A stretch of 64,000 nucleotides of DNA from Sphingobacterium olei (GCF_005048855.1 NZ_SUME01000008.1:1-64000); one strand, 5' to 3'. Positions 34,125-42,566 are shown, numbered from the stretch's first letter. Translations and numbers: made by a program. The notes: generated by a model from the letters alone, not told the origin.

Positions 34125-35849
34125 ATGGGAATTACAAATAAAAATGATCAGACTGATTTAAATAGCATCATTCTGATTCTAGCAAGCAGATACAATATCG
34201 ATCGGATATTCCTGAATACCTACTATGCTGTTGATGTTCCTTTCTACGAGTTGGTTATCCTATTATCCAACAAGGAGCATAAATCTGTAGGCGAACTAGA
34301 TCCACAGATTAGAATGTCCTTAAAGGATTTTCCGAAGTTTCATCATGTCACTTTAGTAGCGTTTCAGGTAAAAAGTAAGCTTATTGATGGGAACTTATAT
34401 TTACACATGACCTGCCATCCAGATAAACTTATTTATCAAAATCCATCGTCAAAATTCGAGCTATACCCTGAAGGGCATTCCAACAAAAATACGCTGGAGT
34501 CGGTAAACGAATTATTTGCGCGTGAAAATCATAAAATTAATGAGTTTAAAGAGGGCTACTATTATTTCAAAGAGCGAGGATCGCTTTCACACGCAGGATT
34601 TATGTTGCATCAGGTATTTGAGTTGCGGTATAGATGCATGGAGATTATGGTCATGGGAAAGGAGCGCGCAACACACTCCATCAGGTCCCACCATCGTTAT
34701 ATTGTTAGAATAGCACCGTCACTAGCCACTATATTTAAAGAAGGCAAGCCAGAAGATGAAATTCTCCTTCAATTTTTAGAGGGGGTATATCGGGCGGCAC
34801 GCTATGAAGATGATTTTGACGTCGATCTTGATATTCTACTGAACCTGGAACAACGTATGGAGAACTTCATGCAGATCACAGACACGATATTTCAGGATTC
34901 CGTGACGAATTTTAAAAACTACCCTTTTGAGGTCGTTAATCCGAAAGAGAAATTAGAAGATCGTGTCGAAAGTCAAGAAAAGTCGCTACGAAGCATTTCT
35001 AATGACGATACTATGAAGCCAGAATATGATGTCTACAAAAGCGCTGCTGATAAGAAGTTGGAATTGATTATTACTCGTTTGAAGAATACAATTGACATAC
35101 AAGGCATCTATCTAGTTGGTCAGCGAACGAGATCATTTGTCATCAATGGTATTAATAAACCTTCAAATACTAACATTTATGATTACTACTTCGATTTGTT
35201 AATTGTTAGCGAAAACGATATTCGGGAGACAATAGGTAATATTCAAGCATCGATAAATAAAGAATTGGAAGTTTCTGTTTTATTGCTTTCTTTCACTCGA
35301 GATCAAATACAGAAACAGTTGGACAAAAATAGTGCATTCTTCCATCGGTCTTTGCAATATGTGGATCCGCTTCATGGTACGGAGATCAATTTATTGAAGT
35401 GGCAATTTCATGAACACAATGGAGAGCGTACTCAAGACGAAATGAAAGAGGCGAAGACAAAATGGTACCAAAGAGAAAATAACGCAAGTGGCTTCTACAA
35501 TGGAGGTAAAGCGATAGATCAATCCGAAGAGGTTGAAATTAAAGTGCTTCTTTATAATCAAGCTATTGAACAAGCATGTTTGGGTTTACTAGAATATTTT
35601 TATGACTATGCGCCATACCAATACAATCTAAAACATTTGTTCAGTCTGTGTGCTAGTTTATGGCAATTTCCAAACGATATCTTTCCACGTAATACCGAAG
35701 AAGAAAAATCGCTATTCGATGAATTTGCGCAAACTGTAAAAGATACGCGATATCAGGGTTGGTCCATGGTTGGTTGGGATGAAGCTTATCGTTACGACGA
35801 ACGATGTGAGCGGTTTTTGGAACAATGTAGCAACCTAATTCGTAAATAA
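34125..35849 (+). CDS. Duplicated MNT-HEPN protein (tandem nucleotidyltransferase-like / HEPN)
   Basis: A 574-residue protein with two similar halves. Each starts with a degenerate minimal-nucleotidyltransferase-like part (residues about 10-110: YNIDRIFLNTYYAVDVPFYE; about 300-420: IDIQGIYLVGQRTRSFVING and YYFDLLIVSENDI). Each ends with a HEPN domain (about 135-270: HAGFMLHQVFELRYRCMEIM, RATHSIRSHHRYIVRIAP; about 455-570: EIKVLLYNQAIEQACLGLLE, YAPYQYNLKHLFSLCASLW, FPRNTEEEKSLFDEFAQTV). The AFMLHQ and HNLxxLL-type helices identify the family. A canonical Rx4-6H RNase motif is not clear in either half; the second has Tyr in place of the usual His. In toxin-antitoxin and defence systems MNT and HEPN are separate partners, so an internal duplication is unusual. 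Confidence 0.72.
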   Translation: MGITNKNDQTDLNSIILILASRYNIDRIFLNTYYAVDVPFYELVILLSNKEHKSVGELDPQIRMSLKDFPKFHHVTLVAFQVKSKLIDGNLYLHMTCHPDKLIYQNPSSKFELYPEGHSNKNTLESVNELFARENHKINEFKEGYYYFKERGSLSHAGFMLHQVFELRYRCMEIMVMGKERATHSIRSHHRYIVRIAPSLATIFKEGKPEDEILLQFLEGVYRAARYEDDFDVDLDILLNLEQRMENFMQITDTIFQDSVTNFKNYPFEVVNPKEKLEDRVESQEKSLRSISNDDTMKPEYDVYKSAADKKLELIITRLKNTIDIQGIYLVGQRTRSFVINGINKPSNTNIYDYYFDLLIVSENDIRETIGNIQASINKELEVSVLLLSFTRDQIQKQLDKNSAFFHRSLQYVDPLHGTEINLLKWQFHEHNGERTQDEMKEAKTKWYQRENNASGFYNGGKAIDQSEEVEIKVLLYNQAIEQACLGLLEYFYDYAPYQYNLKHLFSLCASLWQFPNDIFPRNTEEEKSLFDEFAQTVKDTRYQGWSMVGWDEAYRYDERCERFLEQCSNLIRK

Positions 35850-35866
35850 ATATGTAGATATACTTT

Positions 35867-35896
35867 AAAGTCGTTGTCCCAAAGAACAACGACTTT
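35867..35896 (+). terminator. Terminator of the MNT-HEPN operon
   Basis: Perfect 11-bp stem AAAGTCGTTGT / ACAACGACTTT with an 8-nt loop, followed by TGTTATTTCC, 18 bp after the stop codon. Confidence 0.85.
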
Positions 35897-35991
35897 GTTA
35901 TTTCCTTTTATCCGTCACCCTCCTTATCGAAACCGCTCTAGGCCTGAAACGATTCAATAAAATATACCAATTATTTTGTTCAGAATCGTAG

Positions 35992-36306
35992 CAAAATAAC
36001 GGTACTTTAGGATAAACTTACGTAATTATAATTTAATTTAACGTTGCTATATTTTAAATTAACGTCATTGAATAAGTTTATTCGGTTATTTTATCAAATA
36101 ATTACGTTAAATAGAGTCATTTTTAAGTTACTTTAATTTATATTAACGTTTATATAATATATTACAACGTATTCATATTTTATAATACCGTAATTTAAAA
36201 AAACATTAACGTTAATTTTAAATAACTCTACGCTATTGTATTTTAAAATAACGTTAATATTAGTTATATTAACGACATATTAGTATACAATTACATCATA
36301 TTTCCT
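35992..36306. repeat. Array of about 15 degenerate boxes with 21-bp period
   Basis: A core of TTAACGTTA type recurs every 21 bp. CG dinucleotides fall at 36,000, 36,021, 36,042, 36,063, 36,083, 36,105, 36,147, 36,168, 36,189, 36,210, 36,231, 36,252 and 36,273, and no CG occurs out of register between them (one is off by one base). The missing positions at 36,126 and 36,294 carry AAGTTA and TTACAT variants. The sequence between boxes is almost pure A/T with a weak shared pattern (TAAATTAA before and TTAATTTAT after). It ends about 60 bp before the fibronectin-type gene; one more ACGTTAATT lies right before that gene's ATG. See the finding for interpretation. Confidence 0.88.
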
Positions 36307-36365
36307 CGAAGTGAGTGTCATTATCTGATCTAATATATAAATAAGTAAATCTAAAAACGTTAATT

Positions 36366-37016
36366 ATGAGCTACATACGTGCATTAGGAGGCTTTGGTCA
36401 GCATAGAGATAGCGTGCTATTAGTAGAAGCGGATGTTATACTTTCGTCAATGGAAAGAAATCCTCACTTCCCCGATCCCACTCCATCGCTTTCAGAAGTG
36501 GAAAGTGCCTATAATGAGTATTTGAGGAACTTGGCACAAGTTAACTGGACGCAGGGACGCGTCGACAGGGTGCTCAAACGAGAGAGTAAGGCACGCTTAG
36601 CCACTCTATTAGGCGAGCTGGCGGCTTATGTCAATTTTGTGGCCAAGGGGAAATTGTCTATCCTATATACATCGGGGTTTCCCGTATTTACAGGACGGAA
36701 GAAGGGAACGGTCCCCAGCGTACCTACTGGCGGTCGGCTTTCGGATGGGCAACTATTCGACGAAGTCCGTTTCGATTTCAATCCGTTGGGCAGAGACCTG
36801 ACCTATGAGTGCAGGTATGCGGTATGGACATCATATGATGAAGTTGAACCCTATTCGCCAAAACTTCAGTGGGAGAATTCACTTTTTACTACCCGATCTC
36901 GGAATAACGTGATTAAGGGTATACCATCCCGATCAACAGTTTTCATTAAGGTACGCGCTATAAATAGCTACGGAACCGGAGATTGGAGCGATGTTGTGAG
37001 TTTGAGGGTACGGTAG
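36366..37016 (+). CDS. Fibronectin type III domain protein
   Basis: A 216-residue protein without signal peptide. The first ~105 residues are mostly helical (LSEVESAYNEYLRNLAQVNW, KARLATLLGELAAYVNFVAK). The C-terminal ~95 residues form a fibronectin-III-like sandwich ending in a clear GF motif region: VFIKVRAINSYGTGDWSDVV. Proteins of this layout recur in sphingobacterial genomes without known function. It is the only gene next to the 21-bp array and lies at the ssrA-proximal edge of the island. Confidence 0.7.
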   Translation: MSYIRALGGFGQHRDSVLLVEADVILSSMERNPHFPDPTPSLSEVESAYNEYLRNLAQVNWTQGRVDRVLKRESKARLATLLGELAAYVNFVAKGKLSILYTSGFPVFTGRKKGTVPSVPTGGRLSDGQLFDEVRFDFNPLGRDLTYECRYAVWTSYDEVEPYSPKLQWENSLFTTRSRNNVIKGIPSRSTVFIKVRAINSYGTGDWSDVVSLRVR

Positions 37017-37048
37017 GTAGGATTTTGGATACGTTCTGCTTACTAATC

Positions 37049-37143
37049 TGTGGAGCCGGAGGGATTGAGCGAATACATTTCGAATCCTCCTAAAAAAATA
37101 GAAGCCCAACTTTCGTTGAGCTTTTATTTTGTGGACCCGGAGG
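37049..37143 (-). repeat. Extra partial ssrA end (copy C) next to ssrA
   Basis: At 37,049-37,063 the sequence TGTGGAGCCGGAGGG, followed by ATT, repeats the ssrA acceptor end at 37,130-37,147 (TGTGGACCCGGAGGGATT) about 80 bp away. The region between holds CGAATCCTCC and the ssrA terminator. The layout is what a third insertion or excision scar would leave. Confidence 0.6.
37095..37128 (-). terminator. ssrA terminator hairpin
   Basis: On the minus strand AAGCTCAAC and GTTGGGCTT pair around a GAAA tetraloop, followed by a U-rich stretch, immediately after the tmRNA 3' end. Confidence 0.8.
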
Positions 37144-37496
37144 GATTCGAACCCTCGTCCAAACATAGTATAATTTACGCTTTCTACATGCTTAGCTTCT
37201 CTTTAATTGTCGGGAGAGAGAAGGTGAGTAGCGTACCTATACTGTTCTCCGTATTTGCTGTGTCTTACCAATGATTAGCAAAATCACATTGGCCAGTTCT
37301 ATTGTTCGATGCCCCTGATGTTAAACCAAAGAACAGGATCTAACGGGACAAATAGCTATGTTAAGTCTAACTTAAGCAGCTAAGGCGTAGTTTTCTTCGC
37401 CAGTTGTAAAGTTGAAAGTTCAGATTAAAGTGCTCTACTAACAACGCACTGCATGCTTACATAATCATCTCTATCCTGTCAATTCCGGTCGAGCCC
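37132..37496 (-). ncRNA. ssrA: tmRNA (ssrA), about 365 nt
   Basis: Minus-strand transfer-messenger RNA. The 5' end GGGCTCGACCGGAATTGACA pairs with the 3' acceptor CGGGTCC (7 bp with two wobbles). The 3' end has the T-arm GAGGGTTCGAATCCCTC. The tag frame ends at TAA 37,374-37,372 and gives GEENYALAA if the GGC at 37,401 is the resume codon, like known Bacteroidota tags. AAGCATGTAGAAAGC near 37,180-37,195 is typical of Bacteroidota tmRNA. The CCA end is not encoded (A, then CAAAA). It rescues stalled ribosomes and tags their products for proteolysis. Its 3' end is the target duplicated at copies A, B and C. Confidence 0.93.
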
Positions 37497-37637
37497 AATC
37501 ATGTATAAGGTACAAATCTAAACATATTATTTGAATAGTAGATCATCAAAAAGTTTAATAAAAATTTCGAGATGCAAACAATTTTCTTTAACTTGTTGTT
37601 GTCCAATAAAAAAGTAGACAAAATTAATTAATACAAT

Positions 37638-38846
37638 ATGTCAGAAGATACCAATAAATCTGCGACGGGTTCAAAATCTGCTGCGGAATCTACAAATTCG
37701 AAGAATACACCGGCTAAACCGGCTACTTCATCCAGCTCTGCTACAACAGCAAAGCCCGCAGCTAAGGCTACAACTACACCAGCGGCTAAAAAACCAGTAG
37801 CGACACCTACAAAACCGGCTACTGCATCCAGCTCTGCGACAACAGCAAAGCCTGCGGCTAAGGCTACAACTACACCACCGGCTAAAAAACCAGCAGCAGC
37901 ACCGGCAAAACCGGCTACTGCTTCTAGTTCTGCGACAACAGCAAAGCCCGCGGCTAAGGCTACAACTACACCTGCAGCTAAAAAACCAGCAACGGCACCG
38001 GCAAAACCGGCTACTGCTTCTAGCTCTGCTACAACAGCAAAGCCTGCGGCTAAGGCTACAACTACACCACCGGCTAAAAAACCAGCAACGGCACCGGCAA
38101 AACCGGCTACTGCTTCTAGCTCTGCTACAACAGCAAAGCCTGCGGCTAAGGCTACAACTACACCACCGGCTAAAAAACCAGCAACGGCACCGGCAAAACC
38201 GGCTACTGCTTCTAGCTCTGCTACAATAGCAAAGCCCGCGGCTAAGGCTACAACTACACCTGCAGCTACAAAACCAGCAACGGCACCGGCAAAACCGGCT
38301 ACTGCTTCTAGCTCTGCTACAACAGCAAAGCCTGTGGCTAAGGCTACAACTACACCGGCAGCTAAACCAACAGCAGCACCGGCAAAACCGGCTACCGCTT
38401 CTAGCTCTGCTACAACTACACCACCGGCTAAAAAACCAGCAGCAGCACCGGCAAAACCGGCTACTGCATCCAGCTCTGCTACAACAGCTAAGCCCGCAGC
38501 AGCGCCTGCAAAACCAGCGGTAAAAGCGACTAAAAAAGAAGCTAAAAAAATCGAGAAAGAAGCCGGCTATAAAGAAGACGCACCTGGCAAAGTAAAAGAT
38601 GCTAAAGCAAAAAAAGCGTTAGATAAAAAAACAAAGAAAAAGACTGACGAGAAAAAATCTAGCAAAAAAGTTAGTAAACCAAAAAAAGATAAAAAATTGG
38701 TCGCTAAAAAAGATAAAAAGTCTAAAAAGGAAGAAGGTACATTGGATAAAATCAAAGACGTGATTAAGGGATTCTATAAAGATGTGCAGAAAGAAAAGAA
38801 GAGAATCACGAAAGACATTAAGAAAAAGGTCAAGAAGAAAAAATAA
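37638..38846 (+). CDS. Ala/Lys/Pro-rich histone H1-like repeat protein
   Basis: A 402-residue, highly basic, low-complexity protein. About eight copies of a 32-residue unit (SSSATTAKPAAKATTTP plus AAKKPATAPAKPATA) fill residues 20-300, encoded by 96-bp DNA repeats that are nearly identical in several copies. The last 100 residues are Lys-rich with predicted coiled-coil (KIKDVIKGFYKDVQKEKKR). The composition resembles bacterial H1-like proteins (AlgP, Hc1) that bind DNA by Lys/Ala/Pro tails. No globular domain. Length variation by repeat gain or loss is likely. Followed by a 25-bp terminator. Confidence 0.75.
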   Translation: MSEDTNKSATGSKSAAESTNSKNTPAKPATSSSSATTAKPAAKATTTPAAKKPVATPTKPATASSSATTAKPAAKATTTPPAKKPAAAPAKPATASSSATTAKPAAKATTTPAAKKPATAPAKPATASSSATTAKPAAKATTTPPAKKPATAPAKPATASSSATTAKPAAKATTTPPAKKPATAPAKPATASSSATIAKPAAKATTTPAATKPATAPAKPATASSSATTAKPVAKATTTPAAKPTAAPAKPATASSSATTTPPAKKPAAAPAKPATASSSATTAKPAAAPAKPAVKATKKEAKKIEKEAGYKEDAPGKVKDAKAKKALDKKTKKKTDEKKSSKKVSKPKKDKKLVAKKDKKSKKEEGTLDKIKDVIKGFYKDVQKEKKRITKDIKKKVKKKK

Positions 38847-38848
38847 TA

Positions 38849-38906
38849 TTTTCCGAAATAAAACAAGGTCCACCGTCAAAAGTGGACCTTGTTTTATTTC
38901 GGAAAA
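38849..38906. terminator. Strong bidirectional terminator
   Basis: A perfect 25-bp inverted repeat (38,849-38,873 with 38,882-38,906) and an 8-nt loop separate the convergent H1-like and ndh genes. T and A runs flank both ends. Confidence 0.9.
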
Positions 38907-38925
38907 ACCGTTACTCTACAAAAAC

Positions 38926-40197
38926 CTAAACTTTTTTCGTAACACCCTTTATAATCAACCGTAAAGTTGAATTTGTAGAGAAAAAAGCATACATCCAATT
39001 GCCTAAAAGTTTCCATTTATTCCTAAATCCTGCAATCGGAAACAGATGAATGATCAACCAGGTAAGCCAAGCAAAGAATCCTTTAAATGAAAACGAAGGT
39101 AAATCTGCTACGGCATTATACCTTGAAATAACGGCCATACTTCCTTTATTAACATAAGAAAATGGTTTTAACGTATCTTTAGCATCTCTTGATTTAAGAT
39201 TCTTTGCTAACAGTATTCCTTGCTGAATGGCTACCTGTGCAAGCTGTGGATGTCCATTAGGATAGTTGGGATCACTAGTCTGATAACAGATATCACCCAG
39301 GGCAAAGATATTGTCAAATCCCTGTACGGCGTTGTACTCATTGACCAGAACACGGCGCCCGCGGGTGATCACCGTAGTAGGTAGCCCCGGCAATTCGCGT
39401 CCGGTGACACCGGAAGTCCAAATTAAGGTCTTCGTTTTTATGCGTACATCGTTACTCAAAATAACATGCTCATCGACATAATCCTTTACTGCTACATCCA
39501 GGATCACTTTCACGCCAAGTTTTTCCAGCACACGTTTTGCTTCCTCCTGTGCCAAGCTACTCATTGGACCTAACAGGGTTTTGGCAGCATCTACCAAATA
39601 AATATGTGCACTAAAATCTTTGATTTCAGGATACTCCTTTTTAATAATACGCTGCCCTAATTCAGCCACCATACCTGCTATCTCCACACCGGAAGGACCT
39701 CCTCCAGCAATTACGATATTCAGATAACCCTCCCCCTCCGGCGTACCCTGGTAGCGAATAAATTCTTCCATATTCAAAAGGAGCTTATTACGGATCCCCA
39801 ACGCTTCGGAAACGGTTTTCATAGGATAGGCATTATCCTTTACATTTTCAAGTCCGAAGTAATTACTTTCTGTCCCAACCGCCAAAACCAGATAATCGTA
39901 TGATAGACTACCATTGTCCGTGATAATTTTCCTGCTATCCGAATCAATCTGCTTTAAGGTGCCCAAATGGAAATATACATTATTGTTCTTGTAGAACATT
40001 CTTCGAAAAGGCATACTGATATTCGACGGTTCAATGAAGGCCGTAGCTACTTGGTAAATAAGCGGAGGGAAAAAATTATAATTATTGATATCGACTAACG
40101 TAATGTGATACCGTTTGTCGTCACAGATGGACTTAATGAAATTTATGCCCGCAAATCCCCCGCCTACGACGACGATATGTTTTATATTTTCTCCCAT
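38926..40197 (-). CDS. ndh: Type II NADH dehydrogenase
   Basis: A 423-residue FAD/NADH oxidoreductase. The start is ATG 40,197 (MGENIKHIVVVGGGFAG), which gives the FAD motif GGGFAG near the N-terminus; an in-frame ATG nine codons upstream is less likely. The second Rossmann motif is IVIAGGGPSGVEIAG (about 165), and VFDNIFALGDICYQ (FAD) and QLAQVAIQQGI follow. The C-terminal helices (FAWLTWLIIHLFPIAGFRN) associate with the membrane in NDH-2. It passes electrons from NADH to quinone without pumping protons. It lies 100 bp beyond hisD on the same strand but is not a his gene. Confidence 0.92.
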   Translation of the reverse strand: MGENIKHIVVVGGGFAGINFIKSICDDKRYHITLVDINNYNFFPPLIYQVATAFIEPSNISMPFRRMFYKNNNVYFHLGTLKQIDSDSRKIITDNGSLSYDYLVLAVGTESNYFGLENVKDNAYPMKTVSEALGIRNKLLLNMEEFIRYQGTPEGEGYLNIVIAGGGPSGVEIAGMVAELGQRIIKKEYPEIKDFSAHIYLVDAAKTLLGPMSSLAQEEAKRVLEKLGVKVILDVAVKDYVDEHVILSNDVRIKTKTLIWTSGVTGRELPGLPTTVITRGRRVLVNEYNAVQGFDNIFALGDICYQTSDPNYPNGHPQLAQVAIQQGILLAKNLKSRDAKDTLKPFSYVNKGSMAVISRYNAVADLPSFSFKGFFAWLTWLIIHLFPIAGFRNKWKLLGNWMYAFFSTNSTLRLIIKGVTKKV

Positions 40198-40300
40198 ATT
40201 GCTTAATTCTTTTATCGATCTCATGGATTAGATCAAGTATATGTATAACATCTACTATAAATGAATGTTTTCTATAAATTTCCCAAGTAGCTATTTGAGA

Positions 40301-41587
40301 TTACGTTTTACGAATGGATACGGCATTTTTATGGGCATGCAACCCTTCCAGTTCTGCTAATATTTCTACCGTTGACCCGATTTGCTCAAGACCTTCTGCT
40401 GAAATGTGCTGGAAGGTAATTTTCTTGACAAAGGAATCAACGGATACGCCTGAATATGAACGGGCGTATCCCGATGTCGGCAAGGTGTGATTGGTACCTG
40501 AAGCATAATCACCTGCACTCTCGGGCGTAAGGTGTCCTAAAAATACCGAACCTGCGTTTAGTATTAAAGAAGTAATGGTCTGCCAATTATCTGTTTCTAA
40601 GATCAGGTGTTCAGGAGCATATACATTCGAAAACTGTATCGCTTCTCGCAGGTCTTCCGTTAAAATTGCGTACGAATTTTCGATGGCTTTTTGCGCCAGT
40701 TCTGCGCGAGGCAGCACAGCCAATTGTTTAGCCAATTCGTCGTTTACGGCTTGTATTAAATCAATGTCTGTCGACACTAAAACGGCTTGACTATCGACAC
40801 CATGTTCAGCCTGCGCCAACAGATCGGCAGCGACAAAGGCTGGATTTGCCGACTTATCTGCAATAACCAATACCTCAGACGGGCCAGCCGGCATATCAAT
40901 ACTTACATTCGTCTTTCCTTGAATAAAACTTTTGGCTTTGGTTACAAATTGGTTTCCAGGGCCAAATATTTTATCGACTTTGGGAATAGACTCTGTACCA
41001 TAGGCCATAGCGGCCACAGCCTGTGCACCTCCTACCAGATAGATTCTTTTGATTTGAAGTAATTTGAGACAATAGGCAACAAAACCGTTGATCTTACCCG
41101 ATTTCTGGGGAGGTGAGCAGACGACGATCTCTCGGCATCCCGCGATGCGTGCAGGAACACCTAACATCAAAAGGGTCGAAGGCAAAACTGCTGAGCCTCC
41201 TGGAATATACAGCCCAACTTTTTCGATAGGACGCACCTCTCGCCAACATTTTACGCCGGGCATCGTCTCTACGACCCGTTCTTTACGAAGCTGGGTGCTG
41301 TGAAATTTGTGAATATTCTGAAAAGCGATTTCCAAAGCACGTTGCTGGTCTCTGGAAATAGTAGCAGCCAATAGGTCAATATCGGATTCATCCAGATACA
41401 ACTGATCGATCTCAACCTGATCAAATTTAGCTGCAAAATTCCGCAATGACGGGTCGCCATTGGTCTTCACTTCTTCTACGATCGAAATTACCGTTTCCAG
41501 AATTGCATCATTGGGATCTGTATTGCGGATTACGAGTTCATCAATTTCTTCACGCGATAAGTTGTTATAGTGATACGTTTTTAACAT
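40301..41587 (-). CDS. hisD: Histidinol dehydrogenase
   Basis: A 428-residue enzyme for the last two steps of histidine synthesis (histidinol to histidine, NAD+-linked). Motifs: RPIEKVGLYIPGGSAVLPST (about 115-135), YGTESIPKVDKIFGPGNQFV, DMPAGPSEVLVIAD with the Ser, and AEHGVDSQAVLVS containing the catalytic Glu-His region. Its start overlaps the hisG stop by one base. Other his genes (hisB, hisC) are not nearby, so the pathway is split. Confidence 0.97.
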   Translation of the reverse strand: MLKTYHYNNLSREEIDELVIRNTDPNDAILETVISIVEEVKTNGDPSLRNFAAKFDQVEIDQLYLDESDIDLLAATISRDQQRALEIAFQNIHKFHSTQLRKERVVETMPGVKCWREVRPIEKVGLYIPGGSAVLPSTLLMLGVPARIAGCREIVVCSPPQKSGKINGFVAYCLKLLQIKRIYLVGGAQAVAAMAYGTESIPKVDKIFGPGNQFVTKAKSFIQGKTNVSIDMPAGPSEVLVIADKSANPAFVAADLLAQAEHGVDSQAVLVSTDIDLIQAVNDELAKQLAVLPRAELAQKAIENSYAILTEDLREAIQFSNVYAPEHLILETDNWQTITSLILNAGSVFLGHLTPESAGDYASGTNHTLPTSGYARSYSGVSVDSFVKKITFQHISAEGLEQIGSTVEILAELEGLHAHKNAVSIRKT

Positions 41588-42438
41588 TACAAAATGATTT
41601 TTTCAATAGGCATTACGACTATTCCCTGCGCCCCAGCCGACTTTAATCTGTTAATTTTCCCCCAGAAATCATCTTCCGAAATCACGGTGTGGACAGCAAC
41701 CCAACCCTCTTCAGCCAAAGGAACCACTGTAGGACTTTTAACCCCATGGAGCAGCTCCGTAATCAATGGCAGATTAGATTTCTCCACATTCAACACCACG
41801 TATTTCGTCTCTTTAGCTCTTAATACCGATTGTATACGCTGTAATAACTCACATAAAATTTCGTTTTCTTCCAGACCATCACGTCCAATTAAAATCGCTT
41901 CTGATTTACGCACATCAGCAAATGGTTTTAATCCATTACTTTTTAGCGTTCCCCCGGTAGAAACGATGTCACAGATCGCATCACTAAGTCCCAAGCCCGG
42001 TGCAATCTCCACGGATCCTGATATTTCTTGGATATCGGCCTGAATATTATATTCAGCTAAAAAGTTTTGAAGAATTACCGGATAGGATGTCGCTATGGAT
42101 TTTCCATTTAAATCTTTTAGGTCTTGAATATCCGAATCCTTTGGAATAGCTAATTTTAATGTACATTTTCCAAAGCCCAGTCTTTGCAGATAGGTAACTT
42201 TTGATTCGGTCTCGTCAATGACATTTTCACCTACTATACCTAGATCTGCTATCCCCTCCTCTACATATCCCGGAATATCGTCATCGCGTAAAAAAAGAAT
42301 TTCAAGATTAAAATTAGAAACAGTTGTGATTAAAGAGCTTTTATAATTTTCGAAATCAAGACCGCAGTTTTTTAGAAGTTGTACTGATTTCTCGTTTAAT
42401 CTACCCGATTTCTGGATAGCTATTTTTAGATTTTTCAA
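41587..42438 (-). CDS. hisG: ATP phosphoribosyltransferase, long form
   Basis: A 283-residue HisG of the long type, which has its own C-terminal regulatory (ACT-like) domain and forms hexamers feedback-inhibited by histidine without HisZ. The catalytic part has IQKSGRLNEKSVQLLKNCGL, GYVEEGIADLGIVGENVIDE, the PRPP loop DAICDIVSTGGTLKSNGL; the regulatory part is seen after about residue 210 (TKYVVLNVEKSNLPLITELL, GWVAVHTVISEDDFW). First structural gene of the unit with hisD, behind the leader peptide at 42,527-42,586. Confidence 0.97.
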   Translation of the reverse strand: MKNLKIAIQKSGRLNEKSVQLLKNCGLDFENYKSSLITTVSNFNLEILFLRDDDIPGYVEEGIADLGIVGENVIDETESKVTYLQRLGFGKCTLKLAIPKDSDIQDLKDLNGKSIATSYPVILQNFLAEYNIQADIQEISGSVEIAPGLGLSDAICDIVSTGGTLKSNGLKPFADVRKSEAILIGRDGLEENEILCELLQRIQSVLRAKETKYVVLNVEKSNLPLITELLHGVKSPTVVPLAEEGWVAVHTVISEDDFWGKINRLKSAGAQGIVVMPIEKIIL

Positions 42439-42506
42439 AATGATTTTTTGATGTTAGTTGAATAAAATTATTAATATTTTGATATAGACACAAAGGGAAA
42501 ATTGCT

Positions 42507-42566
42507 TCACGTAGAAACACATAAAATTACATATCGCCGCACTGGCGATGATGGAAATGTACGTGA
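42507..42566 (-). promoter_or_regulatory. Candidate his attenuator structure
   Basis: Within the leader two pairings compete on the minus strand. TCACGTA (42,566-42,560, inside the His codons) pairs with TACGTGA (42,513-42,507). A local hairpin pairs CAT and ATCGCC (42,553-42,544) with GGCGAT and ATG (42,538-42,530), followed by a short T-rich stretch. Stalling at the His codons would block the first pairing. The terminator proper is not convincing by eye, so the mechanism is inferred. Confidence 0.4.

Noticed and set aside
35992..36306. CRISPR or simple microsatellite explanation for the 21-bp grid
   Set aside because: There is no invariant direct repeat, and the unit is too degenerate for a microsatellite; only the CG-centred box and the spacing are conserved.
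37132..37170. A stand-alone tRNA suggested by the T-arm sequence
   Set aside because: No anticodon or D arm is near; the acceptor pairs with a 5' end 360 nt away and a tag frame ending YALAA lies between, so it is the end of tmRNA.
37737..38540. Regular repeats that could suggest a CRISPR array
   Set aside because: Units are contiguous 96-bp coding repeats with no spacers, in frame with a Lys/Ala/Pro-rich protein.
38567..38879. Minus-strand open frames opposite the Lys-rich tail
   Set aside because: They consist of runs of Phe/Leu/Ser from reversed Lys codons and have no start context; shadows of the + strand gene.
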